Source: Locusta migratoria (taxonomy: Eukaryota; Arthropoda; Insecta; Orthoptera; Acrididae). Taken from it: DNA of 64,000 bases. The DNA lies in the NCBI GenBank assembly GCA_026315105.1, contig CM048745.1, positions 757,717,006-757,781,005 of the forward strand, in the 5' to 3' direction. Shown here one piece after another: positions 43,827-54,640 of this stretch. How positions within the stretch are numbered: the stretch's first letter is position 1; each line of letters starts with the position of its first letter. A model generated the notes under the pieces. It saw nothing but the letters and a program-made list of their open reading frames with translations, ran no database searches and was not told where the DNA came from. The position numbers were made by a program, and so were the translations under genes.

Positions 43827-44180
43827 CCGGATGATCAAAAAGTCAGTATAAATTTGAAAACTTAATAAATCACTGAATAATGTAGATAGAGGTGTAGAAA
43901 TTAACACACATGCTTGCAATGACATGGGGTTATACTAGAACCACATCTACCGTTATCGGGCCTTTTTTCTTCGAGGAACTACGTGATTCTGGATATGTTA
44001 CAGAATCGCATTATCCCCAGCCTGGCTGATAAACACCTGCTGGAACGTACGATATTTTTTTTTTTGTTCTAATATAACCCCATGTCATTCCAAGCATGTA
44101 TGTCAATTTTTACCTCTCTACCTACATTATTCCGTGATTTATTAAGTTTTCAAATTTATACTGACTTTTTGATCACCCGG
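43827..44180. mobile_element. Mariner-type MITE, 354 bp
   Basis: Inverted repeats of about 115 bp: left CCGGATGATCAAAAAGTCAG, right (reversed) CCGGGTGATCAAAAAGTCAG. Flanking TA is at 43825-43826 and 44181-44182. Centre of about 110 bp without ORF. A clean non-autonomous element. Confidence 0.95.
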
Positions 44181-44206
44181 TAAGTTGAGAATTTGGGCTG
44201 TAAGGG

Positions 44207-44365
44207 AAGCGTGCCTGGATAGTATAATTGATTATCGTCCGCTTGCCCGAAGCGGAAAATCTGGGTTAGAATTCCGGTCCAGCACAAATTTTCATGTTTA
44301 GAATTTATTTCAACGCCCTGAAACGGTCTATGTGTTTGAATGATTTTAGCTACAATTGAGATTTG
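44207..44365 (+). mobile_element. tRNA-derived SINE (family D)
   Basis: GGGAAGCGTGCCTGGATAG, ATTGATTATCGTCCGC, degraded B box GGGTTAGAATTCCGG, CCAGCACAAATTTTCATG, GAAACGGTCT. Same family as 22719. Confidence 0.88.
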
Positions 44366-45022
44366 CATCTGCTCAGCTGGAAACGCAAACATGTCCTCTC
44401 TGTTCCAAAAACAATCACTTCAAAAACAGAAGTACCAAAATATACATATACTTCAACGTCTTCTAAGATGTTCAAAACTGTAAAATTTATGATAAAGAAG
44501 GGCGGAGATACAGCAAGAAAGAAATTGCGCCAGAGGGCAGCATTTATCTAATAAATAGAATTACAAAAAAAAATATACAGAAATGTACAAAGTCAATATA
44601 GTGTTGCAAGTTTATTAATCAAGGTGAACAAATCAGAACCACAATTACTTTAACTTTTTATTAGAATAACATTAAAAATGGAAAAACGCATTTACGGCTT
44701 CCTGTTAGCTGTTCATTAATTACAAGATCCGGCTCCTTTTGAACCTTGACATCGTCAGTTAAGTAAAGTGAAAGTCCTTTGAAAGGACTGCGAATTATTT
44801 TTAAAATTAATCTTTCTGCAGCAAAGTATTGCGCTTCACCGCCCTTTGAAGTTAATATTTTTATTTGAGAGATTTATGTTGATTTCAGAATTCTTAAGAA
44901 AGTGGAACATTAATAATATTTGGTTAGAATTTTAAAATCATTCAGAATTAAGTGCCTAATCATATTCATGGTCGTCATGTGGATGCCACCGCACATAATG
45001 AACCTCCAATAATTAACGAAAA
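44366..45022. other. Spacer, no gene seen
   Basis: AT-rich. The short forward frame (44363-44551) resembles nothing I know. Confidence 0.45.
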
Positions 45023-45382
45023 TCCTATATACATATTATAAATGCGAAAGTTTGCATGTTTGTTACCGCATCACGCTAAAACTACAGCACTGATTTAGAT
45101 GAAATTTCATATAGAGATCTCTTGTGTCTTGGATTAGGACATAGGCTACTTTTCAAAATGTTTATTACAAGTTATTTATTTGAAATATATCCATAGAAAT
45201 AGTCCTATATACATATTATAAATGCGAAAGTTTTCATGTTTGTTACCGCAACACGCTAAAACTACAGCACTGATTTAGATGAAATTTCATATAGAGATCT
45301 CTTATGTCTTGGATTAGGACATAGGCTACTTTTTAAAATGTTTATTACAAGTTATTTATTTGAAATATATCCATAGAAATAG
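45023..45382. repeat. Two 180-bp tandem copies of the Helitron 5' end
   Basis: TCCTATATACATATTATAAATG starts at 45023 and 45203; the units are over 95% alike and end CATAGAAATAG. Confidence 0.93.
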
Positions 45383-45433
45383 GTAACGGTTGTAAGAAGC
45401 TTCTAATACAACAGCAGAATAACGTTGTTGAGA

Positions 45434-45560
45434 ATGACAGATTTAGCCGCGAGAGTTGACGCGTCAAGTGATGGAGTGCTGGTATTTTGGGCAATTGTTC
45501 GGGTCCTGCTATAGTGAAATTTTTTTTCTTTGTTATTGTTATCTTTCTTACTTTCGAATA
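45434..45560 (+). mobile_element. tRNA-like SINE (T-rich body)
   Basis: AGATTTAGCCGCGAGAGTTG, GACGCGTCAAGTGATGG, B-box-like TGTTCGGGTCCTGC, then AATTTTTTTTCTTTG. The CTTTCGAATA segment matches the one at 42715. Confidence 0.6.
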
Positions 45561-46207
45561 TACGAAAAGATCTTGGATACTGCCAAAACGGCTTAACTGA
45601 TACATAATTACATACACAAGAAATCTGAATGTTGGCGTTTATGCCGCATTCATTTTCATCTGTTGTCACAAATGAAGGAAGTATGTATAAGACTTTAAAT
45701 AAAATATGCTCTAATACCATGGCAAGAAAAAACATTGACGTTTTGTGTAGAATGGGATCTAGATACCAAGCTCTATTTTGTATACAAAGCGCGAACTGCC
45801 ACGTATAAATAGCGTACGTAAACTGCAACGAAAGTAGTAGCAAATGCACTCAACAGATGGCAGGCGGTACGCTGCAGTTAACATATGAAACATTATAGAT
45901 GTTCGAAAATTGTGATGTTATCGTAATTCCTTAAAATTGTATTCTCTTTGGATTTCAATGAATAATAGTTTCTTTGATGATTTCGATTATTTATAGCATT
46001 CGAACGTTTGCATTTAGTTCTTTTGTTGGTTCGCTTTGCATTTGTAGGTTCTCAACAGTTAGTTTCCCCGTTACATGTCTTTTTTATCTCTTTACTTTTC
46101 TCCGTTAGGTTTGTTGTTTATTTCGTTACTTTTCTCCGTTAGGTTTGCTGTTCATTTTGCTCTTTTACTTGGCATTTGTTTTCGATTAATGTGTTGTTGT
46201 TTTTGTA

Positions 46208-46340
46208 GTTCAAATGTTTGTTAAGCTTATGGGACTTAACTACGGGGCCATCAGTCCCTAGACTTACAAACTACTTATCAACTACCTTATACTAAGGACG
46301 GCACAAATATCCATGCCCAAGGGGGGATTCGACCCCCCTT
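46208..46340 (-). mobile_element. SINE (family A), minus, truncated
   Basis: The plus strand starts GTTCAAATGTTTGTTAAGC and ends just past the CCCCCTT of the box B region. The tRNA head is missing. It abuts the Helitron helicase remnant. Confidence 0.88.
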
Positions 46341-46364
46341 CCACCCGTTATTGTAGTTACTTAC

Positions 46365-46948
46365 TGTCAGGGTTGCCATCCCACAAGTTGGAGCTTAAGG
46401 TGGGTGTGCCTGTTTTATTGATGCGTAACTTGGATGCATCACGATTATGCAATGGCACCAGGTTACGCATCACGGACCTGAGAATGCGTATCGTGCAGGC
46501 CACCATCATCACCGGTGGAGCCAAGGGAGAGACTGTAATACCACGAATTTCCATCATCCCAACAAACTTGCCATTCCAGGTTAACCGGTTACAGTTTCCA
46601 TTGAAAGTGGCCTTCTCGATTACTATAAACAAGAGTCAAGGACAAACATTAAAAGTGGCAGGTATTCATCTGGCCACCCCATGTTGCTCGCATGGACAGC
46701 TCTACGTAGGCTGCTCCCGTGTATCGAGAGCTAGAAATCTCTACGTATACTCGGAGAACAAGAAGTCTCGAAACGTCGTTTACAGTGTAACGTTTTTGCT
46801 ATGTTGCAAACTCCTAAAAATCAGTTGCCAACATAGAAACACGAAATATCTGACACCTAAAGTAAAACTTCATTACCGGACATGTGATATTTCACATTTT
46901 CGCCTTCTGTTTGAAATTCTATTAACATTATTAGTAAAACGCTTTTAA
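46365..46948 (+). pseudogene. Helitron helicase, C-terminal domain
   Basis: The frame reads LPSHKLELKVGVPVLLMRNL, LCNGTRLRITDLR, PRISIIPTNLPFQVNRLQFP, AFSITINKSQGQTLKVAG and HGQLYVGCSRVSRARNLYVY. These are Pif1/RecD-type helicase motif V (INKSQGQT) and motif VI (QLYVGCSR). In Helitrons this domain ends the Rep-helicase protein that unwinds DNA during rolling-circle transposition. Everything upstream (Rep HUH, motifs I-IV) is absent. Past YSENKKSRNVVY, 50 further residues run to the stop. The preceding open frame is SINE sequence, not protein. Confidence 0.93.
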
Positions 46949-47800
46949 GAAATAGTACGTTGATTTAAATATAACTTTAGCTGACCTTTACGTAATTTTC
47001 AGTTTTAAATACTTTCGTAAATAATAGCTGCAAACACTAAAAATGCATTTCACTTAGTTTCGGAAATTGCTGAACCTATATAGATACTAGTTTGTATAAA
47101 AACAATAATGCTAAATGTTATAAACTATTGCACAACATGATTTCATATATACCTTTTGTTTAAATAAATTAGGGCAGACCATGTTTTATGTATCACTAGA
47201 TCCTAAATTAAATACTGATAATTTTTCATGCACTAAAATTAATAATCCGTTTCGTACTAAGAAACTATCTTCGAAATTTACAAAACTACGACAACCATAT
47301 ACAAATCCGTATTAATAAATAATTTGACCGCAAACCGAAACACATTAAAATTCCATGTCACAATAATATTTCGCCTACACAATATTGGAAAAACAAATAT
47401 GTGTGCATTTCGAAAACACACATAATGTAAATAATTTGAGCACTGTAAACACTAATCAAAAGGTGACGTTAAATTTGTGTACTACATTAAATACAAATTT
47501 CATGAAACAAGTACATACATTGACATAAATAGTCAAAGCTTAAATGTAATGTTTTAATTTCTGTATTTTAGCAAATTTAATGTAAAAGAATATTGTTTAA
47601 TAGTGAATTACAAAACTTTGTCATCAATATTATTACGTGGTTATGCAGAAAGATGTTTGAGAGAAACCATTGTTTGTTTAGTCTTGGAGGAAGTTTGTGA
47701 GTGGCCAGAAAACTGTAAGCAGCTCTGTTGGCTTGCTGCTGCATTTCCTGATTGTGCAATGTTTAAGTGGAAATAAAATCGTTTCCATATCAACTGAGAT
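46949..47800. other. AT-rich Helitron 3' region, no gene seen
   Basis: No recognisable ORF. Confidence 0.5.
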
Positions 47801-47801
47801 G

Positions 47802-48021
47802 GTTTTAATTTACGAAAAGATCCTGTAAAATCAAATGCTTTAGTGAATGCCGAAGAAAGCTCACAACGCAATGGACTTCAGCCAGCATATAAGATAAGTT
47901 CAACTTCACCTACAGTGGAATGACTTTCTTATTGACTGTGAACTAATAAACATTTCCGTAATTCAGGAAAACGTTAGGGCTCAGTTTGAGTCATTCCGAA
48001 AAGAGGTGATGGACGTTAGAA
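47802..48021 (+). repeat. 220-bp direct repeat, left copy (LTR-like)
   Basis: GTTTTAATTTACGAAAAG to GATGGACGTTAGAA; the partner is at offset +4171. Confidence 0.95.
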
Positions 48022-48378
48022 GTGGTGCCTTGTGACCAGGATTCATTTTAAAGAGTATTCACTAATGGAAATGTTAGAAGTGGTGACGTGATCAAAGGAT
48101 TTTAAAGAGTATTCACTAATGTAAAATGTGTTTCAGGATACAAGGAAAATAATGTATCTGATGGATGTGCAGTAAAACCATCATAAAAGTGCAGAATTCG
48201 ACTACAATACTATCCACACCTACGTTGTCAAAATTTAATGGAGGAAGATGGCAATAATTTGGACTACTAGATTCCTGTATCGCCGCATACTTGTGACCAG
48301 ATAAGTACTTTTATAGTAACTTTTGTAGTGACTGTTTGTGTGATAGGGGTTTTATGTGGTCTGAAAACTTATTTTAAA

Positions 48379-49083
48379 ATGGATACAGTAGAAAAGGAGG
48401 GAGATGATAGTACTCAAGTTTCGGACTTTGACAGTGGGGTAGAAGGTTCGGGCATCGCGAGTTCTTCACCGATTACAAGAAAGCAGCAGGTCCCATTATC
48501 TAGTGATTTACAATAGACTGGCCAACAGATTAGTAATATGGCAGCAAACGCGGAAATAGAAACAAAATCAGTCTTGGAACTTATATTACAAATGAAAACC
48601 GAACTTTTATTACAAATGAAAGCCATGAAAACCGAACTTTAATTAGAAATGAATACCATAAAAACCATGATATCTGACATAAAATCTCAAACAAACTCCA
48701 TTAAATTTGAAATTTGTAAAACAAATGACGCAATGACCGAATTAAAACAATGTATTTAAGACACAAAACTCAATAGTGTAGAAAAAAGTGTTTTGGTAGA
48801 TTCTACTTCAGAAGATTCACAGACGAGTGACAGTGTTGAAAAAATAGATGACAGTTCAAGTTATGTGAATTCTCATAGCCAGGATACTAAAACAGAGTTA
48901 ACTGGAAAGATTCGCGATTTTGAACAATGTAATAGCAAACTTAATTATTCTGATTTGAAAGTAGAAACAGAATGTAACTGTGTTATAGATAACCCTGAGC
49001 AAGAACTCGAAAGTAAATGTACAGTCACAGAATTACCACAGTGTGTAGACGAAATTCAAGAAAAGTCACATGCTGAAATTTGA
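48379..49083 (+). pseudogene. Gag-like coiled-coil ORF with three stops
   Basis: Ser/Glu-rich N-terminus (DTVEKEGDDSTQVSDFDSGV), then PITRKQQVPLSSDLQ. A long alpha-helical stretch follows (MKTELLLQMKAMKTEL, MISDIKSQTNSIKFEI), then an acidic tail. Three in-frame TAG/TAA stops interrupt one continuous frame, each one change away from a Gln codon. The general layout (Ser-rich head plus helix) is like the Gag at 3387-5405, but I see no capsid motif. The function as Gag is inference. Confidence 0.5.
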
Positions 49084-49373
49084 ATATTCCTAGATGTACT
49101 AATGTAATTTGTTTACCAGTAGTGAAGTTACCTGGTAGGCCTAAAAAAAAAATTCGTCCTATTTATTTTGTGCCGCAGGACAATGATAGTTTTTCATCTG
49201 ATTTGAATGACACTTCTGAAATTATGTTGCTTAAGCAAAGTCTAAGGTGTAAAGTATGTTCTTGGGCAAACCAGACCCAACTGTTTGCATTTAATTTTGG
49301 ACCTAATTGTAATCTACTACTACCTATTCTACCTGATGACAGACAAAATGAGATGCATCAGGCTATGTACTGA
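49084..49373 (+). CDS. Hypothetical ORF, 96 codons, in nested element
   Basis: Directly follows the stop of the coiled-coil frame, shifted by one. It contains VVKLPGRPKKKIRPIYFVPQ, LRCKVCSWANQTQLFAF and FGPNCNLLLPILPDDR. The GRPKKK stretch is basic and the CxxC could bind metal. I do not recognise it; it may be the next segment of the same Gag or a chance ORF. Confidence 0.35.
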
Positions 49374-49379
49374 TGTAAT

Positions 49380-51900
49380 ACCTTAGGGGCATAATTACTC
49401 TTTAGTTATGAAACTGCTGACACCAGTTCAGGTCCCAAGTCGTGTGCTGTGTACTTCTATTGAATCATATTCACAGTACAGAAAAAATTGTAGTCTTTAA
49501 GCTTTCCTTCAGTGTAAATATATATGATTATTTGACAAAATGTTTTAATTACCACTGACAAATGAAAACAGCTGAGGCATACCTATTGATATATACATTT
49601 TTGCTGTATGCTTATTGAAACTTAAAATATGTGTAGCCTAAACTTTATTGCCAGTTGGAATTTTTGAGAAAATATGAACAAAAAATATGTAGGTGGATGT
49701 TAACCATCAGTTCAGAAGAACTTTATACCAAATAATAATACTATACCTAATATGAGATACTAGTTGGGGGTTTTCAATAAGAATTTTTTTTACTTATGTC
49801 AATGTATAGGCCAATGGACTTTATTCTTAAGAAAAGTAAATATACTGAAATACAGTTTGAACCGGATAGTGAATGCATGTTTACAGTTAATACAGTTGCA
49901 AATAATAACAAATATTGAGAAGGATTTATGAATAAAAATACTATGTGAATTTAAGTACAGAAAAAGAAAATGGGTAGATGATTGGGGTTTATTTAATGTG
50001 TTTTACAGGAATTTTGGAATCTATGTTATGATGTTTATGAACCACTAGCTAATGTGGAAGTCTTTGTGTAGTCATCAAAAGATATTACAGATTAGAAACA
50101 TAGTAAGTGCTCTTCATGAGAAATTTAAGTTAGGTTAAGAATTGTCAGTGAAAGTACTGAACAAATAGTTATTAAGTTACTGAAATGGAAGTGAAAAATG
50201 CTTCATATATTAAAAAGATAGAATTAATATGGCATAAAGAAAATGAATATGAAAATAATGAATACTTAAATGAAAAGTGTTGATGTAGTATTTAAGATTA
50301 GTGTAGTCTCTGAACAGATGCTTTACTTGAAGTCTAAGATGTTAAAATTGCTTGATACTGCTGAGGAATCTCAAAATGATAGTGTTAAGTGTACTGAAAA
50401 TGTTAGCTCCAAACCCTGATATAAATGTTAAGTCATCTACTGAAGTGTTAGTTAAAGAATTATGTGAAAGCAAATATGAAAGTATACCTTCTGTCAATGT
50501 CAACTTAAGTTGTGAATCTAGTAACATGAATAATTCTAAAGGAAGTTTAAAAAATCTAGTAACTGAAACTGAAAACCAAGTACTATTTCACTATGTTTGT
50601 AGTCCATTTGTTAAGATCTGAGTTCAACTTTATCTACATATATACATTGAGCCTCTTGAAGTTAACTGAAACCCTTAGCTGTATGCTTATAGTTTTGTTT
50701 ATCCACGATCCATAAAGTTGATCGGTCTCAGATAGATTAATGCGTTTAAAGCCTACCTACAGAAAAGTTAATTGTCTTGTGAATTTTACCTTGCTCTTAC
50801 TCTGAAACCTATAAGATACTTGCTCATAATTTTGATACCATTTATGAACATGGCACACAATAATTTATTTATTAACTTCATATGCATAGTCAAAGGTATG
50901 TTGAAGTGTTCATTATTTGTTTATGGCTTGAAATGCCGTTGTATATACGAGAAGATGCTTACCTCAGTTATGTACTGTGATTTTTCTATTAATCACGTCC
51001 ACAGTATAATTCAAATTCTTTAAGTCTTTTCACTCTTGTTAGTAATTCATTAGTATTTTTGTGTTGTTGGTTGAATTTTGGGTTGTACTTTGATGTGTCA
51101 AGAGGGACTTGCTAACAATTAGTACAAAAGTGACTATAAGCATGGGAGGACACATAGACCACACAAGTGTTAACCAATGTAAAATTCAATTTCTATCCTT
51201 GAGCTTACAGCTTAATAGGAAAATATTTAATACTGGTTTAAGATGACCATATTATAGTATATTGTACATATGACACAGTTTTGGCTGATGCAAGGTTTAA
51301 TTTTCATTTTTATTCTTAAAGTTTACATGATGAAACTATGTATGTTTTACAAGTTACGTACTTGGAATGTTTATCATGTGTACTTGCACATACTCATGAT
51401 GTAAGGTCATACTGTCTTACACAAATATGAAGGTTAATGAACCATTACAGACTACCTATTACTCATTATATATTAACATTAAATTTGTATAAATTTGTAT
51501 TTTTCATGTGGAACACCTATGTTTAATTCACGACACACTTGTTGATTTCCTCATGCTTGCAAGCTTTGTGTATCAATTTGTAGTTGATTACAGGGTGTTT
51601 AATTTTGATATGGTACTGTATCTGAAAATGATCAGGCAGACCATATGTAAATTTTGACTTTTGTATAGTATATAATTATGAGATTTTACACTGTTAACGT
51701 AGACATGTACAGACTTTCAGAACACTTAAGATAGTTACTCATTTTCATCCACTTCTACTGTATGATTGTCACTCATTTTCAAACGCTACTGGACAACATT
51801 GAATGTTGATTTTGAGTTATTGGGGGGGTAGTAACTGTTCACCATTCAACAAACATAGGGTACTCTGGGCTGTGTTGTGTTTGATTGGGGCAGTTTGTTC
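49380..51900. other. Interior of nested element, no gene recognised
   Basis: AT-rich. Frame 50352-50621 (SSTEVLVKELCESKYESI) again looks helical and acidic, but no protease, RT or integrase motif is visible in any frame. Confidence 0.45.
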
Positions 51901-51972
51901 AAAGAAGAAAAAAAAAAACTATGTACTGTTATTTACTTCTGCGGAATTAAGGAGTCAAGTTGCCAGTTGCCA

Positions 51973-52192
51973 GTTTTAATTTATGAAAAGATCCTGTAAA
52001 ATCAAATGCTTTAGTGAATGCCGAAGAAAGCTCACAACGCAATGGACTTCAGCCAGCATATAAGATAAGTTCAACTTCACCTACAGTGGAATGACTTTGT
52101 TATTGACTGTGAACTAATAAACATTTCCGTAATTCAGGAAAACGTTAGGGCTCAGTTTGAGTCATTCCGAAAAGAGGTGATGGACGTTAGAA
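51973..52192 (+). repeat. 220-bp direct repeat, right copy (LTR-like)
   Basis: Partner of 47802-48021. Preceded by a purine run (AAAGAAGAAAAAAAAAAA). Confidence 0.95.
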
Positions 52193-52325
52193 CAGGGACG
52201 TATTGAAATAGATTTTTGGCTCTCCATCCGTTCCAAGACAATTATATATTCCGTGCTAACAATGTCGCAAACAGTCATGTAGTTATTTATGCCCTTTCTT
52301 GGCACTTTAATGTCTGTCTATTGAA

Positions 52326-52354
52326 CCGCGGGTAACACCGCGGGGAGCAGCTAG
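52326..52354 (+). other. Helitron 3' terminus: hairpin plus CTAG
   Basis: A 6-bp perfect stem CCGCGG/CCGCGG with loop GTAACA, then GGAGCAG and CTAG. The hairpin is the usual terminator of Helitron strand transfer. Confidence 0.85.
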
Positions 52355-52519
52355 TGTTCAAATATATTTAAAGCTAAGGTACCAAATTGGTAACGTCATC
52401 GGTCTCTAGACCCATAAACTACTTAAACTAAGTCGATGCACCTCCATACTGTCGTAGAGTGCGGGACAGCGACTGGTCAAGTTATAATTATAAATATTTT
52501 TATATACACCAGAAAGCGT

Positions 52520-52600
52520 GAACTTTGATTGAACTTCAGTTTTTTTCCACTACTGGTTTCGATAATCCTTTGGTATCATCTTCAGGCCACACCAACGACG
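52520..52600 (-). repeat. Ribozyme-like core in a diverged fold-back remnant
   Basis: The minus strand carries CTGAAGA (52585-52579), a GATA/TATC stem, and CGAAAC ending at 52556. No inverted partner was found nearby. Confidence 0.6.
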
Positions 52601-53091
52601 TCCACCTAGTTACATGCACTGTAAATATGGCCGTATTTACTAGAAACTATTCACTCTAGTATCCATTTTTTTAGTGTGGCAGTCTTAAGCAACTCTGCAG
52701 TGCCCTGTAGTTAGGTGTAATCTAGTCCCCTCTAAACAACAACAACAACAGTTAGGTGTAACAATTATTCACTGACGGATATTAGATGGAATAAACATCA
52801 ATTTAGTTAAAAGTGAATGTGTAGTTTGCACTTTTTTGTTGTTGCTGCCTGCATTTATTTAAAGGTAAACATATTGGGGACATTTCAGCAGGTGTGGCTG
52901 GCCCTTAGACACGACGCAGCGAGTTTTTATAATAAAATAGAGTCTACAGCCGCACTTCACGGAGCCCCAAGCGAACACAGGCTGTGAATGGGTGATTTGT
53001 GTTGTTTTATTTTATTTTTTTCGTGCTGTAGCACTGGGGGCATGAGCCAACTGAAGGAAATAACTGTTAAAATTGTTTCACCCTGCACAGA

Positions 53092-53280
53092 CTAGTGTGT
53101 TTTCTAATACTTCATTTAAAACTTCCGGGCTCATAAGCCGTGGTCGATTTATAAAACTTTCCCCTAACGTTTCATCTTCGGCTGCGGAAGACATCTTCAG
53201 TGGTAGAGTGGCGAACTGCGTTGAGAACTTGAGGGAGCGCCGTATATATAGGCAATGTAAAGGGCACCACAAGACATCAA
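53092..53280 (-). repeat. Penelope terminal repeat with ribozyme-like core
   Basis: The minus strand has CTGAAGA (53200-53194), a GTCTTC/GAAGAT stem around an 8-base loop, then GAAAC (53173-53169) and GTTAGGGGAAAG. The position, at the end of the Penelope coding region, matches where hammerhead motifs are known in this class. One extra U lies between core and stem. Confidence 0.7.
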
Positions 53281-53660
53281 GTGACGTCGGCTACGACACT
53301 ATCTCTGGTATTGCCAACATTCTTGGCAGAGAAGAATCGATTGTCATTCCACTGGTGTAAAGCAGAAGTCCAAATTCTGTTTAATTTAACAGCTTCCTAT
53401 TTCCTGTTAAAATTATTGCGATGTTTATATATCTCGATTGCTTCTCTATATGTGCGCGCATGATAGTGTGAAGTTTTAGAGATGACACTAGTCTCATTTA
53501 ATTTCATGGTTGCCTTCTTGGTATACATGTTCCGCAACGGCCGATTTCTCTGTGTGCCCAAGGCGGCAATTCCTTTTATGTTCGACCAGACGAGTATTGA
53601 CGCGTCTTTTAGTAGTTCCAATGTAGACTGAACCACAGCTGCAGGGAATTTTATATACAT
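53281..53660 (-). pseudogene. Penelope GIY-YIG endonuclease remnant
   Basis: The minus frame reads MYIKFPAAVVQSTLELLKDA (a decayed VYKIPCSCG..YIG.T..), then KLNETSVISKTSHYHARTYR, EAIEIYKHRNNFNRK and, after one stop, EAVKLNRIWTSALHQ. The second half (HxRxxxEAIEI and LNR.W) is well kept; the catalytic GIY/YIG part is frameshifted. In Penelope elements this domain nicks the target. Confidence 0.78.
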
Positions 53661-53879
53661 ACACCTGGTGTATTCAGCGGATGTCGTACATCTTTTGCAG
53701 ATCTTAAATATTCTTTTATCTTCCTTGTAGGTGTGAAAATGGTTTCTACCCCATACTTGTCCAGCACTTTTCCAATACAGTCTGTAACCTTATTTATGAA
53801 CGGAAGAAAAACTTTCCCCTTGGGCGGTTGTTGTTCCTTGTTAATATTAACTTTCTTCCTGGGACGAAGGGCTCTGTCT

Positions 53880-54425
53880 ATTTATTTGGTAGAATAACTG
53901 TTCCTCTGGAAGGTGGATCGTAAATGCTCCAACTCTTCTTTTAAATAAGTAGGTTCACAAATTTTATGTGCCCTGTCAACCAATGTTTTAACCACACCTC
54001 TTGTTTGTCTGGGATGGTGGTTAGAGTCTTTATGTAGGTAACGGTCAGTATGAGTAGCCTTCCTGTAGACCTTGTGGCCTAACGTCCCGTCCACGTACTT
54101 GATTACAGACACATCGAGAAAATTCAGCTGCCCGTTGCTCTCCGTTTCCATCGTAAATTGTATTCAGGGGTTGATACCATTGAGATGCTTTAAGAAGGCA
54201 TCTAATTCCTCTGCACCGTGTGTCCATAGCACAAACGTGTCATAGACATATCGATACCACCTAGCTGGCTTTTTATTAGCAGTCTGCAACGCCTGTTTTT
54301 CGAACGACTCCATAAATAGATTGGCCACCGCTGGTCTCAGTGGACTGCCCATAGCCACTCCGTCAATCTGTTTATAGAATCGTTATTATACTGAAAGTAG
54401 GTAGTGATGAGGCAATGTCTAAACA
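53880..54425 (-). pseudogene. Penelope reverse transcriptase fragment
   Basis: The frames read AMGSPLRPAVANLFMESFEK (motif before the catalytic box), ARWYRYVYDTFVLW (YVDD box changed to YVYD, one catalytic Asp replaced), GQLNFLDVSVIKYVDGTLGH, then KVYRKATHTDRYLH and TLVDRAHKIC. A single-base deletion at about 54380 precedes AMGSPL, and a stop interrupts after LNGINP. The fingers region is missing. Confidence 0.88.
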
Positions 54426-54640
54426 ATGATACTAAGGTGGAAACGTTAGGGGAAAGTCTTATAAATCGACCACGACTAATGAGCCCGGAAGTTTTAAATG
54501 AAGTTGACGCCGGCCGTGAAAGTTTACATTGTATGTTTTCCAATAGTTTGTGTTTGGAAAATCCGTGTGTAAGCTCACACCTGCCATCTCTTCTCCCGAT
54601 GTTGGTGTGGTGTGTCACCGAGTGCTTGTGTGCTACCAAG
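54425..54640 (+). repeat. Inverted copy of the Penelope terminal block
   Basis: GGTGGAAACGTTAGGGGAAA through CGGAAGTTTTAAATGAAGT is the inverse of 53110-53173. Beyond 54504 the two arms diverge. Confidence 0.85.

Larger units (their letters stand above)
47802..52192 (+). mobile_element. LTR-like element nested in the Helitron
   Basis: Bounded by a 220-bp direct repeat (47802-48021 and 51973-52192) with about two visible mismatches. TGGTGCC (48024) right after the left copy could be a primer binding site, and an A/G tract (51899-51918) precedes the right copy. Between them lies a Gag-like coiled-coil frame. The left repeat lacks the first 50 bp or so that would complete the LTR. Alternative: a segmental duplication of Helitron sequence. 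Confidence 0.6.
45023..52354 (+). mobile_element. Helitron skeleton, decayed and nested
   Basis: The 5' end is TCCTATATACATATTATAAATG at 45023 (after an A), doubled as a 180-bp tandem unit. The 3' end is hairpin CCGCGG-GTAACA-CCGCGG (52326-52343) followed by CTAG and T at 52355. A Pif1-type helicase C-terminus lies between. Helitrons insert between A and T and end in CTRR after a hairpin, which fits. The Rep part and most of the helicase are missing, and an LTR-like element interrupts it. Confidence 0.8.
53050..54640 (-). mobile_element. Penelope-like element (RT plus GIY-YIG), broken
   Basis: Minus strand: RT fragment (54425-53880), a linker, GIY-YIG remnant (53660-53397), end of frame at about 53281, then a terminal block of about 200 bp. 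Part of this block (53110-53173) recurs inverted at 54432-54504, as in Penelope elements with inverted terminal segments. Frameshifts and stops are throughout. Confidence 0.85.

Noticed and set aside
49084..49373. AT-hook or zinc-finger regulator
   Set aside because: GRPKKK and one CxxC are too little evidence; it lies inside a decayed mobile element.
52720..52760. RTE 3' tail at AACAACAACAACAAC
   Set aside because: The CAA run lacks the preceding LINE sequence (GAAGACC), so it may be a simple repeat.
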